Origin: Deltaproteobacteria bacterium Ga0077550
GTDB lineage: Bacteria; Myxococcota_A; Polyangia; Nannocystales; Nannocystaceae
NCBI GenBank assembly: GCA_001464385.1
Contig: LNFB01000288.1
Coordinates: forward strand, 1 to 64,000
Direction: 5' to 3'
DNA: 64,000 nucleotides
The notes beneath the pieces are model-generated. The model was not told where the DNA came from. It saw nothing but the letters and a program-made list of their open reading frames with translations, and did no database searches. The position numbers and the translations under genes were made by a program. Below are positions 16,735-30,583 of the stretch, in pieces; the first letter of the stretch is position 1; each line of letters begins with the position of its first letter.

Positions 16735-19700
16735 ATGATCCGGATCGCGATCGGGGCGACCGAGCACGGCGCCGCCGCGGTGCGGGCCTGCGCCGGCGAG
16801 GTCGTGGTGATCGGCCGCGACGCGCGTTGCGACCTCGTGATCGCCACGCCCGGCGTCTCGGCGACGCACTGCCGCCTCTCGCCGATGAGCGGGGTGCAGG
16901 GGGCCTACGTGCTCGAGGATCTCGGCAGCTCCTACGGCACCTACGTGAACGGCACCAAGGTGGCGCGGCCCGTCGTCGTCTCGCCGCGCGACGCGATCGT
17001 GCTCGGGACCCAGGCGATCCGCATCGTGGCGGGCGACGACGACGCGGGCGCGCTGGCGCTGCTGTCCGGTGCCGCGGCCGCGACGACCGTCGCACCGACG
17101 CCGGGCTCGGCCGCGCCCCCGCGCGCACCGCAGGCGCCACAGGGCCCCCAGGCATGGGCGGATCACTACGCGCGCTTCGACGCCCTCGCGCGGGCGTGGG
17201 TCGAAGCCGGCCGCGGACGGCGGGGCCTGCTGCGCGGGGCGACGCTCGCCGAGGCCGAGGCCTGGCTCGCAGCGGGGCGCGACCAACAGCCCGCGCCGCA
17301 GCCGATCCACCGCGACCTCGTGCGCGCGTCGAAGGCCGCGACGCGACGCACCGCGCTGTGGATCGGCGCCGCGGCGACGGTGGTGCTCGCCAGCGGGGCT
17401 GCGGGCGCGTGGTGGTGGCGGCAGGGCGACGCGGCGCCGACGGAGGTCGTCGAGGTCACGCCCGCGGTCGAGCCCGGCGCCGCGGGCCCGCCCCAACCCT
17501 CGGCGGCGCCCGACGACGCGCCGACGTCGTGGGATCTGCCCGCGCTCGTGCGGGACTCCTCGCAGATCGCCGATCCCGACGCTCGCCTCGCGGTGCAGGC
17601 CGAGCTCGCGCGCCTCCCCGGATCATTCCTCGACGACGGCCGCTTCGCGCTGCTCGCCGAGGTCGAGGCCGCGCTCGCGGATCGCCGCGCCGTGTCGCTG
17701 CGCTCCGGCACCGCCGCGATCACGACGCTGGCGTGGACGCCCGCCGGCCACACACTCGTCACCGGTGACGGCACCGACGCGCTCGCGCTGTGGCGACTCG
17801 ACGCGCCCTCGCCCACCGTGCCGCTCCTGCTGCTCGGCCACGTCGGCGCGATCACGGCGCTGGCCATCGCCCCCGACGGGCGCACGCTGGTGAGCGCGAG
17901 CAGCGATCGCACGCTGCGACGCTGGGATCTGCAGGCCGAGGACCCGGGCGCCTCCGCGGCGGTGCTGCGCGGCCACGAGGCCGCCCTCGTGGCCTGCGCG
18001 GTCGGCCCCGACGGGCGCTGGGCCGTCAGCGGGGACGCCCTCGGGACCCTGCGCACGTGGGACCTCGGCGCCGCAGTGCCGGCCGACTCGCCGGCGCGAA
18101 CCGGCGCGCACGAGGGCCCGGTGACCGATCTGCGCTTCGAGCCGAGCGGCACCGTGCTGTCGGCCGGCGACGATCGCATGCTCCGTCGCTGGCGCATCGA
18201 GCCCGACGGGTCGCTGCGCCCGATGACGCGCTTCGAGGGGGCGAGCAGCGGCCTCACGCGCATCGCCCTCGATCGCGCGGGACACCGCGTGATCGCGGGG
18301 GCCGCCGACGGATCGATCGCGCTGTGGGAGCCTCGCGGCAGCACGACCGCACCGCTCCTGCTCGTCGGCCACGGCGACCGCGTCAACGATCTCGTCGTCA
18401 CCACCGACGGCCGCACCCTCGTGAGCGCGAGCGACGACGACACGCTGCGGGTGTGGGATCTGGGCGCCGCCGATCCGAGCATCGCCAGCATCGTGTTCGC
18501 GGGGCACACCGGTGACGTGACCGCGATCCGGCTCGCCGGGGCCGATACGCGGGTGCTGAGCGCGGCGCTGGATCACGGCGTGCGCGCGTGGGATCTGACG
18601 AAGAAGGACCGCATGGTCGATCAGGTCGCGGTGGCCGAACACGCCGGCGCCATCACGGCCCTCGCGCTCGCGGCCGACGGCAGCCTCGGCGCGAGCGCGG
18701 GCGACGACGGCGAGGTGCGGCTGTGGGATCCCCTGGCGCGCGCCGGGGGCCAGGGCGGCGAGGTGCTGCGCGCCAGCGCGTCGATCCTCGTCGACGGCGC
18801 GATCACGGGCGACGGTCGCACGCTGCTGGCCGCCGGCGGCGAGGGCCGCGTGGAGCTCTGGCCCCTCGCCGACTCCGCGCGGGTTCCGACACCGACGCGG
18901 CTGCGCGGGGCCACCGGCAACGCCAATGCCGCCGCGATCGACCGCGAGGGTCGCCGCGCCGCGGTCGGCAGCGACACCGGCACGATCCTGCTGTGGTCGC
19001 TCGCGGACGCGGACGCCCCGCCCAAGGCGCTGGGCGGCCACACCCGCGGGATCAACCGCCTCGGCTTCGTGGGCGACGGCGAGCGCCTGCTGTCCGCGGG
19101 CAGCGATGGCACCGTGCGCCTGTGGTCGACCGACGGCGGCGCGGAGCCGGTCGTGCTCCGCGGCCACGGCGACGAGATCGGGACGATGGCCATCGCCGAC
19201 GACGGGCGCTGGGCGGTGACCGGCAGCATCGACGGCAGCCTCGTGCGCTGGGATCTGCACGCGGAGGCGATCGAGACGTCGGCGGTGGCGCTCGCCGGAC
19301 ACGAGGGCGAGGTCCGCACCGTCGCGATGTCCGGCGACGGGCGGTGGCTCGCCTCGGGCGGCGCCGATCGACGCGCGCGCCTGTGGTCCCTCGCCGACGG
19401 TCGCACCACCGTCGTGCTGCGCGGCCACGACGAGGCGATCAGCGCGCTGGCCTTCGGGCCGGGGTCGCGGCGGCTCGCGACCGGCGGCATCGACGGCCAG
19501 CTCCGCGTCTGGGATCTCGAGGCCACGCACCCCGACGAGACCGCCCGGCCCCTGGCCGGCCACACGCAGACGATCACCGATCTCGTGTTCGTCGACGACG
19601 ACGTGCTCGCGTCGGCGAGCAACGACGGCACCGTGCGGCTGTGGCAGCTCGCCAGCGGTGAGGCCATCGTGCTGCGCGGCCACGACGGCCCCGTGAAGCG

Positions 19701-19917
19701 GCTGCTCGCGGCGGCGGGCCCGAGGGCCGACCCCGGCACGCGTTGGCTGGTCTCGATCAGCTACGACGGCAGCGCGCGCCTGTGGCCGACCTCCGGCGAG
19801 GCGCTCGCGACCCGGATCTGCGAGGTGATCGGGGCCGCGGCGGATCGCTCGGTGCTCGCGGCCCTGCTGGGTCCCCGTGCGCCGGCGCCGGGCTGCACGG
19901 CCGCGAAGCCGGGCTGA
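16735..19917 (+). CDS. FHA - transmembrane - WD40 propeller protein
   Basis: 1060 residues. The cytoplasmic N-terminus is an FHA domain (residues about 1-105: VIGRDARCDLVIA, SATHCRL, DLGSSYGTYVNGTKV), followed by a region with Ala/Pro linker and helices. A membrane helix is at about residues 204-226 (TALWIGAAATVVLASGAAGAWWW). The exported part (about 300-1050) carries roughly fifteen WD40-type repeats such as GHVGAITALAIAPDGRTLVSASSDRTLRRWDL and similar, enough for two propellers. It could transmit a phosphothreonine signal from kinases to an envelope scaffold. ATG 16735 is preferred because it starts the FHA fold. It is divergent from the lipoprotein/AgmX-like pair; gap 79 bases. Confidence 0.85.
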   Translation: MIRIAIGATEHGAAAVRACAGEVVVIGRDARCDLVIATPGVSATHCRLSPMSGVQGAYVLEDLGSSYGTYVNGTKVARPVVVSPRDAIVLGTQAIRIVAGDDDAGALALLSGAAAATTVAPTPGSAAPPRAPQAPQGPQAWADHYARFDALARAWVEAGRGRRGLLRGATLAEAEAWLAAGRDQQPAPQPIHRDLVRASKAATRRTALWIGAAATVVLASGAAGAWWWRQGDAAPTEVVEVTPAVEPGAAGPPQPSAAPDDAPTSWDLPALVRDSSQIADPDARLAVQAELARLPGSFLDDGRFALLAEVEAALADRRAVSLRSGTAAITTLAWTPAGHTLVTGDGTDALALWRLDAPSPTVPLLLLGHVGAITALAIAPDGRTLVSASSDRTLRRWDLQAEDPGASAAVLRGHEAALVACAVGPDGRWAVSGDALGTLRTWDLGAAVPADSPARTGAHEGPVTDLRFEPSGTVLSAGDDRMLRRWRIEPDGSLRPMTRFEGASSGLTRIALDRAGHRVIAGAADGSIALWEPRGSTTAPLLLVGHGDRVNDLVVTTDGRTLVSASDDDTLRVWDLGAADPSIASIVFAGHTGDVTAIRLAGADTRVLSAALDHGVRAWDLTKKDRMVDQVAVAEHAGAITALALAADGSLGASAGDDGEVRLWDPLARAGGQGGEVLRASASILVDGAITGDGRTLLAAGGEGRVELWPLADSARVPTPTRLRGATGNANAAAIDREGRRAAVGSDTGTILLWSLADADAPPKALGGHTRGINRLGFVGDGERLLSAGSDGTVRLWSTDGGAEPVVLRGHGDEIGTMAIADDGRWAVTGSIDGSLVRWDLHAEAIETSAVALAGHEGEVRTVAMSGDGRWLASGGADRRARLWSLADGRTTVVLRGHDEAISALAFGPGSRRLATGGIDGQLRVWDLEATHPDETARPLAGHTQTITDLVFVDDDVLASASNDGTVRLWQLASGEAIVLRGHDGPVKRLLAAAGPRADPGTRWLVSISYDGSARLWPTSGEALATRICEVIGAAADRSVLAALLGPRAPAPGCTAAKPG

Positions 19918-19942
19918 CCGCGACGCCGCCGCGACCGGGCCA

Positions 19943-21349
19943 TCATTGGGTGCACACGCCGAGCTGGAACACGTTCAGCGACCCACCATCGAGGTTGTAC
20001 TGATCGGTGACGCGGAGGTTCCACTCACCGTCGGTCGTCTGGCCGACCAGCGTCGGCGCGAACGGCTGCTCGGGCTGGTAGGTCCCCGCGTATGGAGGAT
20101 TGTCGAACCCGCCGTTCCCGATGACGCCCGGCCCGCTGTCCGTGAACACGGTGAACGTGAAGTTGTCACCGCTGCCCCCGGGGCCACCGTTGTCCATCGA
20201 CAGGTCACGGCTGGTGGCCGACGGCGAGAACAATTGGATGTCGAGGTCGGAGTCGTATGTGTGGGCGATGTCGATCCGCACCGCGACCGCGGCCACCGTG
20301 GCGCCGAGCACCACCGGGATGTAGCTGTCGTGCACGCTCGAGCCGACCGACGAGATGGCCTGCGGCACGTCGGTCGCCGCGAACCCGAACGCGTGCCCCG
20401 CCGCGCAGGGCATGGCCACGTTCACCCAGCCGCAGTTGGCCTCGGCCCCGTCGAGCAAGCCGTCGTCGTCGTTGTCGATGCCGTCGTTGCACGCGATCTC
20501 CTCGGTCACGACGCAGGCAGGACCGGCGATGCAATCGAAGTCGAAGCAGTCGGCGGCCCCGTCGGCGTCGTTGTCGAGCCCATCGCCGCAGCTGAGCTCC
20601 GACCCCAACTCGCAGCCCGCGATCCCATCGCAGTCGGTGTCGAGACAGTCGGCGGCATCGTCGGCATCGTTGTCGAGCCCGTCGTCGCAGGTGAGCTCCG
20701 TCCCCAGCTCGCAGCCCCCGACCCCGTCACAGTCGGTGTCGAGGCAGTCGGCAGCGCCGTCGAGATCGTCGTCCAGGCCGTCGTCGCAGATCGCCTCCGG
20801 GACGCACATGGGCAGGCCCGAGGGCGGGTTCGACGGGACGCCGTCCGTGCACACGTCGTCCGTGCAGTCGTCGCCGTCGATCGGCACGTCGGCGTCGTCG
20901 GGGCCCGGTGACGGCGACCCAGCCACGCACGAGACGACCGTACAGTCGCCGGCGACCTGCTCCGACTCGGGGGCGGCGACGCCGTCGAGGTCGGTCGACA
21001 CGCACGTGCCCTCGACGCAGCGGTCCTCGGTGCAGGGCTCTGCGTCGTCGCACTGCGCGTCGTCGTCGCAGGCGGGGTCGCCCTCGCTGCTGCTCTCCGA
21101 GCCGGAGCTCGTCGCGTCCGAGCTCGAGGCGTCGGTGGGGTCCGAGCTCGAGCTCGAGTCCGCCGACGTCGGATCCGTCGCCGACGGGTCATCGGTGGTG
21201 TCGGGGTCCGAAGACGCCGAGTCCGCCGACGAGCTCGAGTCGGGGTCGGTGTCGGCGGGCTCGGTGTCGTCGGAGCACGCCGCGAGGCCGAGCCCGCAGC
21301 AGAGCGCCACGCAGAGGGTGAGTCGATCGGGTTGTCGCAGGTCAGCCAT
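19943..21349 (-). CDS. Lipoprotein with Asp-rich metal-binding repeats and P-domain
   Basis: 468 residues. The signal ends in the lipobox LAACSDD and is followed by a Ser/Asp/Thr linker of about 65 residues. A Cys-rich segment comes next (CTEDRCVEGTC, TDDVCTDG). Then four repeats of the form C-x-DG-x-D-x-D-x-DG-x-x-D-C-x-D-x-DC, as in MopE-type calcium or metal-binding motifs. The C-terminal 130 residues form a proprotein-convertase P-domain-like jelly roll (IDIAHTYDSDLDIQLFSP, then GTYQPEQPF and GEWNLRVTDQYNLDGGSL). This set is usual in myxobacterial surface proteins. It is convergent with the WD40 gene, with a 25-base gap, and divergent from the histidine kinase operon. Confidence 0.85.
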   Translation of the reverse strand: MADLRQPDRLTLCVALCCGLGLAACSDDTEPADTDPDSSSSADSASSDPDTTDDPSATDPTSADSSSSSDPTDASSSDATSSGSESSSEGDPACDDDAQCDDAEPCTEDRCVEGTCVSTDLDGVAAPESEQVAGDCTVVSCVAGSPSPGPDDADVPIDGDDCTDDVCTDGVPSNPPSGLPMCVPEAICDDGLDDDLDGAADCLDTDCDGVGGCELGTELTCDDGLDNDADDAADCLDTDCDGIAGCELGSELSCGDGLDNDADGAADCFDFDCIAGPACVVTEEIACNDGIDNDDDGLLDGAEANCGWVNVAMPCAAGHAFGFAATDVPQAISSVGSSVHDSYIPVVLGATVAAVAVRIDIAHTYDSDLDIQLFSPSATSRDLSMDNGGPGGSGDNFTFTVFTDSGPGVIGNGGFDNPPYAGTYQPEQPFAPTLVGQTTDGEWNLRVTDQYNLDGGSLNVFQLGVCTQ

Positions 21350-21555
21350 GCCAGGGAGGTGCGGCTCGGCGGCAAATCGATCCGCGGATCGTGCGAGGGA
21401 CGGTGCGGGAGGCGCCCCGAGCCCCGTGCGCCTGTGCCACGGGCCCTCGCGCCCACCGGGCGCCTGCGCCCGCAGCCCACCCGCACGCCCGGCGCCCGCA
21501 CACGGGGAAACCGGCGCCCGCCCGTGGCGCGACACCTGCATTCGGGGCGGGCCCG

Positions 21556-23730
21556 GTGCCGACATCGAGCGTCTCGAGCCCGGCCGTCGCGATCCTCCTG
21601 GTCGACGACGACCGCAAGAACCTCCTCGCGCTCGAGGCGATGCTGGACGGGCTCGGCCTGCAGATCGTCGCCGCCAGCACGGTCGACGACGCGCTGCGGC
21701 AGCTGCTGCTCCACGACTTCGCGCTGATCCTGCTCGACATCCGGATGCCGGAGATGGACGGCGTCGAGCTGGCGTCGGTGATCCGATCGCGTGACCGCAG
21801 CCGCCGCGTCCCGATCATCTTCCTCACCGCGCACGACCGCGGCGACGAGCTGGTCGCGCGGGGCTACGCCGTGGGCGCGGTCGACTTCCTCTTCAAGCCG
21901 CCGGTCCCCGAGATCCTCCGCAGCAAGGTGATGGTGTTCGTCGACCTGCACCGCAAGAACCACGAGGTCGAGCAGCAGGCCGCGCAGCTCCTGATCGCCG
22001 AGGGCAAGGCCCACGAGCGGCGGCTCGCCGAGTTCCGCGCGAGCGTCGAGGCCTCGGCGCTGCGGGCCGAGATGGCCGCGAGCAAGCGGATGAACGATCG
22101 CCTGCAGCTGCTGGCGACCGCGGCCACCGACCTGCTGGCGTGCGCCGATCCCTTCGAGGTCGTGGACACCCTGGCCGCGCGCCTGCTCGAGCACCTCGGC
22201 TACGAGGTCTGCGTCTGCTACCAGGCCCGCGAGGACGCCCCCCGTGCGCGACTCGTCAGCGCCGCCGGGACCCAACCCGGCTGGGACCACGCCATGATCG
22301 ACATCGACGACACGCCGGTGATGCGCGCGGTGTTCGGCGAGGCCGGTCGCTACATCCGCGACGCGATGGACGACGAGCTGCCGCCGTGGCTGAGCGCGCT
22401 CGGGCTGACGTCCGTCGCCGCGTTCCCGCTGCTCAGCGCCGGCAAGGCGGTCGGCGTGCTGGCGTGTGGTCGCCGGGGCGGCGCCGCCGTCACGCCCGAG
22501 GACCTCGCCGCGATCGGGCTCGTGTGCGATCAGCTCGCGCTGGCGCTCGAGCGGGCCCATCTCATGCGCTCGCTCAAGGAGCACGCCGACGCCCTGGGCG
22601 AGTCGCACCGGCGCAAGGACGAGTTCCTCGCGATGCTCGCCCACGAGCTGCGCAACCCGCTGGCGCCGATGGTGTACGCGCTCGAGATGCTCGAGGGGGA
22701 CGGCGACCCGGTCGAGCTGCGCGAGGTGCTGCAGCGGCAGCTCACCCACCTCGCGCGCATGGTCGACGACCTGCTCGACGTGTCGCGGATCACCAGCGGC
22801 AAGATCGAGCTGTCCCTCGGGCCGGTGTCGATCCAGCATGCGATGCTCCACGCCCTCGAGACCAGCCGCCCGCAGCTCGACAAGCACGAGCACCACGTCG
22901 AGATCGAGCTCCCCGAGCCCGATCTCGTGGTGCACGCCGACGCCACGCGCCTGATCCAGGTCATCGCGAACCTGCTGAACAACGCGGCGCGCTACACCGA
23001 CCCCGGCGGGAACATCGCGCTACGCGCGCATCGCGAGGCCAGCAAGGCGGTGCTGCGCGTCCGCGACGACGGGCGCGGCATCCCGCGGCACATGCTCCCG
23101 AAGGTGTTCGACCTCTTCGTCCAGGCCGAGCGCACGCGCGACCGCTCGCAGGGCGGGCTCGGGCTGGGCCTCACGTTGGTGCGTCGGCTGGTCGAGATGC
23201 ACGGCGGCACCGTGTCGGCCGACAGCGAGGGCATCGATCGGGGCAGCGAGTTCACCGTGGTGCTCCCGCTCGCCGAGGACCAGCCCCACGCGGACGCGCC
23301 CGCGAGGGTGGCGGCGCCCACCACCGGTCGGTACCCCGCGGTGCGCCGCGGCGGTGGCCTGTCGATCCTCGTCGTCGAGGACAACGAGGACAGCCGCGAC
23401 ATGCTGCAGATGCTCCTGGAGGCGCGCGGACACACCGTCGCCGTCGCCGCCGACGGCACCGGCGGTCTCGCGGCGCTGCTGGCCGGCGACCACGACGTCG
23501 CCCTGCTCGACATCGGCCTGCCCGGCGTCGACGGGTACGAGGTCGCTCGCCGGGTCCGCGAGCAGGTTCCGGCGCGCACGACCCGGCTCATCGCCATCAC
23601 TGGCTACGGCCAGATCGAGGATCGCGCGCGGGCCCTCGGCGCCGGCTTCGACGATCACCTCGTGAAGCCGGTGAGCGTGCACGACCTCGAGCGCGTGCTC
23701 CAAGCCGATCGCGACCAGGACCAAGCGTAG
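21556..23730 (+). CDS. Hybrid histidine kinase: REC-GAF-HisKA-HATPase-REC
   Basis: 724 residues from a GTG at 21556, which lies just before the first receiver; an upstream ATG adds a Pro/Ala-rich stretch without domain character. Order: receiver 1 (Asp61, [11 protein letters not shown]), coiled coil, GAF (about 190-335), HisKA with [14 protein letters not shown] (His363), HATPase ([25 protein letters not shown]), receiver 2 (Asp652, [11 protein letters not shown]). No membrane segment, so it is cytosolic. It heads a run of four same-strand genes (second hybrid kinase, cheR, cheB) with gaps of 18, 10 and -4 bases. It probably senses through the GAF domain and feeds a phosphorelay with the next kinase. 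Confidence 0.92.
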   Translation: MPTSSVSSPAVAILLVDDDRKNLLALEAMLDGLGLQIVAASTVDDALRQLLLHDFALILLDIRMPEMDGVELASVIRSRDRSRRVPIIFLTAHDRGDELVARGYAVGAVDFLFKPPVPEILRSKVMVFVDLHRKNHEVEQQAAQLLIAEGKAHERRLAEFRASVEASALRAEMAASKRMNDRLQLLATAATDLLACADPFEVVDTLAARLLEHLGYEVCVCYQAREDAPRARLVSAAGTQPGWDHAMIDIDDTPVMRAVFGEAGRYIRDAMDDELPPWLSALGLTSVAAFPLLSAGKAVGVLACGRRGGAAVTPEDLAAIGLVCDQLALALERAHLMRSLKEHADALGESHRRKDEFLAMLAHELRNPLAPMVYALEMLEGDGDPVELREVLQRQLTHLARMVDDLLDVSRITSGKIELSLGPVSIQHAMLHALETSRPQLDKHEHHVEIELPEPDLVVHADATRLIQVIANLLNNAARYTDPGGNIALRAHREASKAVLRVRDDGRGIPRHMLPKVFDLFVQAERTRDRSQGGLGLGLTLVRRLVEMHGGTVSADSEGIDRGSEFTVVLPLAEDQPHADAPARVAAPTTGRYPAVRRGGGLSILVVEDNEDSRDMLQMLLEARGHTVAVAADGTGGLAALLAGDHDVALLDIGLPGVDGYEVARRVREQVPARTTRLIAITGYGQIEDRARALGAGFDDHLVKPVSVHDLERVLQADRDQDQA

Positions 23731-23748
23731 TACGGAGCCCAGTTCGTC

Positions 23749-28956
<5,208 letters not shown>

Positions 28957-28966
28957 TGGGCGTGAC

Positions 28967-29779
28967 ATGGACGACGAGCCCGCGTACTCGCAGCTCCTCG
29001 AGGAGATCCACCGGCGCTACGGCTTCGACTTCCGCGACTACGCGCGGTCGTCTCTGCGGCGCCGGCTCGTGAACGCGATGCACGACGAGCAGCTCCCGGA
29101 CCTCCGCGCGCTGCGAGAGCTGGTCGCCCGCTCGCCCGAGGCGATGGAGCGCCTGCTCCGGGCGCTCACCGTCAACGTCACCTCGATGTTCCGCGACCCC
29201 GAGATGTACCTCGGCTTCCGCAACGAGGTGGTCCCCACGCTGCGGTCGTATCCCTTCACGCGGATCTGGCACGCCGGCTGCTCCACGGGCGAGGAGGTCT
29301 ACTCGCTGGCGATCGTCCTGCACGAGGAGGGCCTCTACGATCGGTGCCGAATCTATGCGACCGACATGAACGAGTTCGTCCTGCGCGCGGCGACCGAGGC
29401 CGTGTATCCCCTGCCCGTGCTCGAGGCCCACGCCGAGGACTACCGCCTCGCGGGCGGCACTGCGGCGCTGTCCGACTACTACGGCAGCCGCTACGGCTAC
29501 GGCATCGTGCACCACTGGCTGCGGCGCAACATCGTCTTCGCCCACCACAACCTGGTGACGGACGGCAGCTTCAACGAGTTCCACGTCATCCTGTGTCGCA
29601 ACGTCATGATCTACTTCAACCGACGGCTGCAGGACCGCGTGCACGGGCTGTTGTTCGGCAGCCTGCGGCGGTTCGGTACGCTGGTGCTGGGCCTCAAGGA
29701 GTCCCTCGTCGGCACGGTCCACGAGCGCGACTACGACGCGGTCGATCCACGGCTCAAGCTGTATCGGAGGCGCGCATGA
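28967..29779 (+). CDS. cheR: CheR-type protein-glutamate methyltransferase
   Basis: 270 residues. The N-terminal helical domain (YSQLLEEIHRRYGFDFRDYARSSLRRRL) is followed by LTVNVTSMFRDP at about 68-78, then the SAM-binding loop HAGCSTGEEVYSLAI (104-116), IYATDMNEFVL, and the late VILCRNVMIYFNRRLQ motif. All match CheR, which methylates glutamates of chemoreceptor-like proteins using SAM. There is no pentapeptide-tether evidence because no MCP is in the window. It lies 10 bases after the tandem-HAMP kinase and its stop overlaps the start of cheB (ATGA). Confidence 0.93.
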   Translation: MDDEPAYSQLLEEIHRRYGFDFRDYARSSLRRRLVNAMHDEQLPDLRALRELVARSPEAMERLLRALTVNVTSMFRDPEMYLGFRNEVVPTLRSYPFTRIWHAGCSTGEEVYSLAIVLHEEGLYDRCRIYATDMNEFVLRAATEAVYPLPVLEAHAEDYRLAGGTAALSDYYGSRYGYGIVHHWLRRNIVFAHHNLVTDGSFNEFHVILCRNVMIYFNRRLQDRVHGLLFGSLRRFGTLVLGLKESLVGTVHERDYDAVDPRLKLYRRRA

Positions 29780-30369
29780 GGCCCTTCGTCGCCGTGGGCT
29801 GCTCGCTCGGCGGGTTTCGTGCGGTCGGGACGCTGCTCGCGGGCCTCCCGCGCGAGTTCCCCGCCCCCATCGCGGTCGTACAGCACCGGTCGTCGCACGG
29901 CACCGAGGACTACGCGGAGGCGATCCGTCGCGGCAGCCCGCTCGCCGTCCGCGAGGCCGAGGACAAGGAGGTCCCGCGGCCGGGCGTCGTGTACCTCGCG
30001 CCGGCCGGATATCACCTGCTGCTCGACGCCGGCGCGTTCGCGCTGTCGGTCGACGCGCCGGTGAACTTCGCCCGGCCCTCGATCGATGTGATGTTCGAGA
30101 GCCTCGCCGTGGAGGTCGGGCCCGCCGCGATCGCCATCGTGCTCTCGGGCGCGAGCCGCGACGGCTGCGAGGGGGCCGTGCGCGTGCGCGAGGCCGGCGG
30201 CCGCATCGTGGTGCAGGATCCCGCCGAGGCCGAGTCGAGCGTGCTGCCGCGGGCGACGCTCGCGGCGGTGTCGGCGATCGCGACCGACGTCGTGGTGCTC
30301 CCGCTGGCCGGCGTGGCGCCGTGGCTGGTCGGCGCGCTGCGCCCGTCGTGCGGTCGATCGCGGGACTGA
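29776..30369 (+). CDS. cheB: CheB-type protein-glutamate methylesterase, no receiver domain
   Basis: 197 residues. It is the catalytic domain only: the classical CheB has an N-terminal receiver, absent here. The catalytic triad is visible as Ser10 (VGCSLGG), His37 (VVQHRSS) and Asp129 (LSGASRDGCEG). It hydrolyses methyl esters placed by CheR. Without the receiver, its activity would not be controlled by phosphorylation in cis; control may come from the neighbouring hybrid kinases. Start ATG 29776 overlaps the cheR stop. Confidence 0.9.
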   Translation: MRPFVAVGCSLGGFRAVGTLLAGLPREFPAPIAVVQHRSSHGTEDYAEAIRRGSPLAVREAEDKEVPRPGVVYLAPAGYHLLLDAGAFALSVDAPVNFARPSIDVMFESLAVEVGPAAIAIVLSGASRDGCEGAVRVREAGGRIVVQDPAEAESSVLPRATLAAVSAIATDVVVLPLAGVAPWLVGALRPSCGRSRD

Positions 30370-30385
30370 AGGCGCTCGTCGCCCA

Positions 30386-30583
30386 TCAAGGGCCGTGAGG
30401 CGTCGACTCGGGAGCAATCGCCGGCGCCTCGGTCGTTCGACGGCGCTTCCACGCGAGATCGACGATGGCGATGCGCTGGGCGGTGTCGCCGTCCCGCCGC
30501 GGCGGGGCGAAGAAATCCTGAACAAACCACCGCGCTGCGGCGTAGACGACCGCAGGGTCCCGATCGGCCCGGCCCCTCGTCAT
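30386..30583 (-). CDS. Possible small ORF, 65 residues
   Basis: An open frame from ATG 30583 starts inside the tetramer CATG that also holds the divergent Rhs start. The peptide (MTRGRADRDPAVVYAAARWF, then VQDFFAPPRR and IAIVDLAWKRRRTTEA) has a plausible amphipathic core but no recognised domain. Third-position GC fits coding in this frame. A non-coding spacer between cheB and the Rhs gene is the alternative. Confidence 0.35.
   Translation of the reverse strand: MTRGRADRDPAVVYAAARWFVQDFFAPPRRDGDTAQRIAIVDLAWKRRRTTEAPAIAPESTPHGP

Noticed and set aside
20430-20800. Repeats of about 100 bases in the P-domain lipoprotein gene
   Set aside because: They encode four Asp-rich metal-binding repeats in frame and are explained by the protein.
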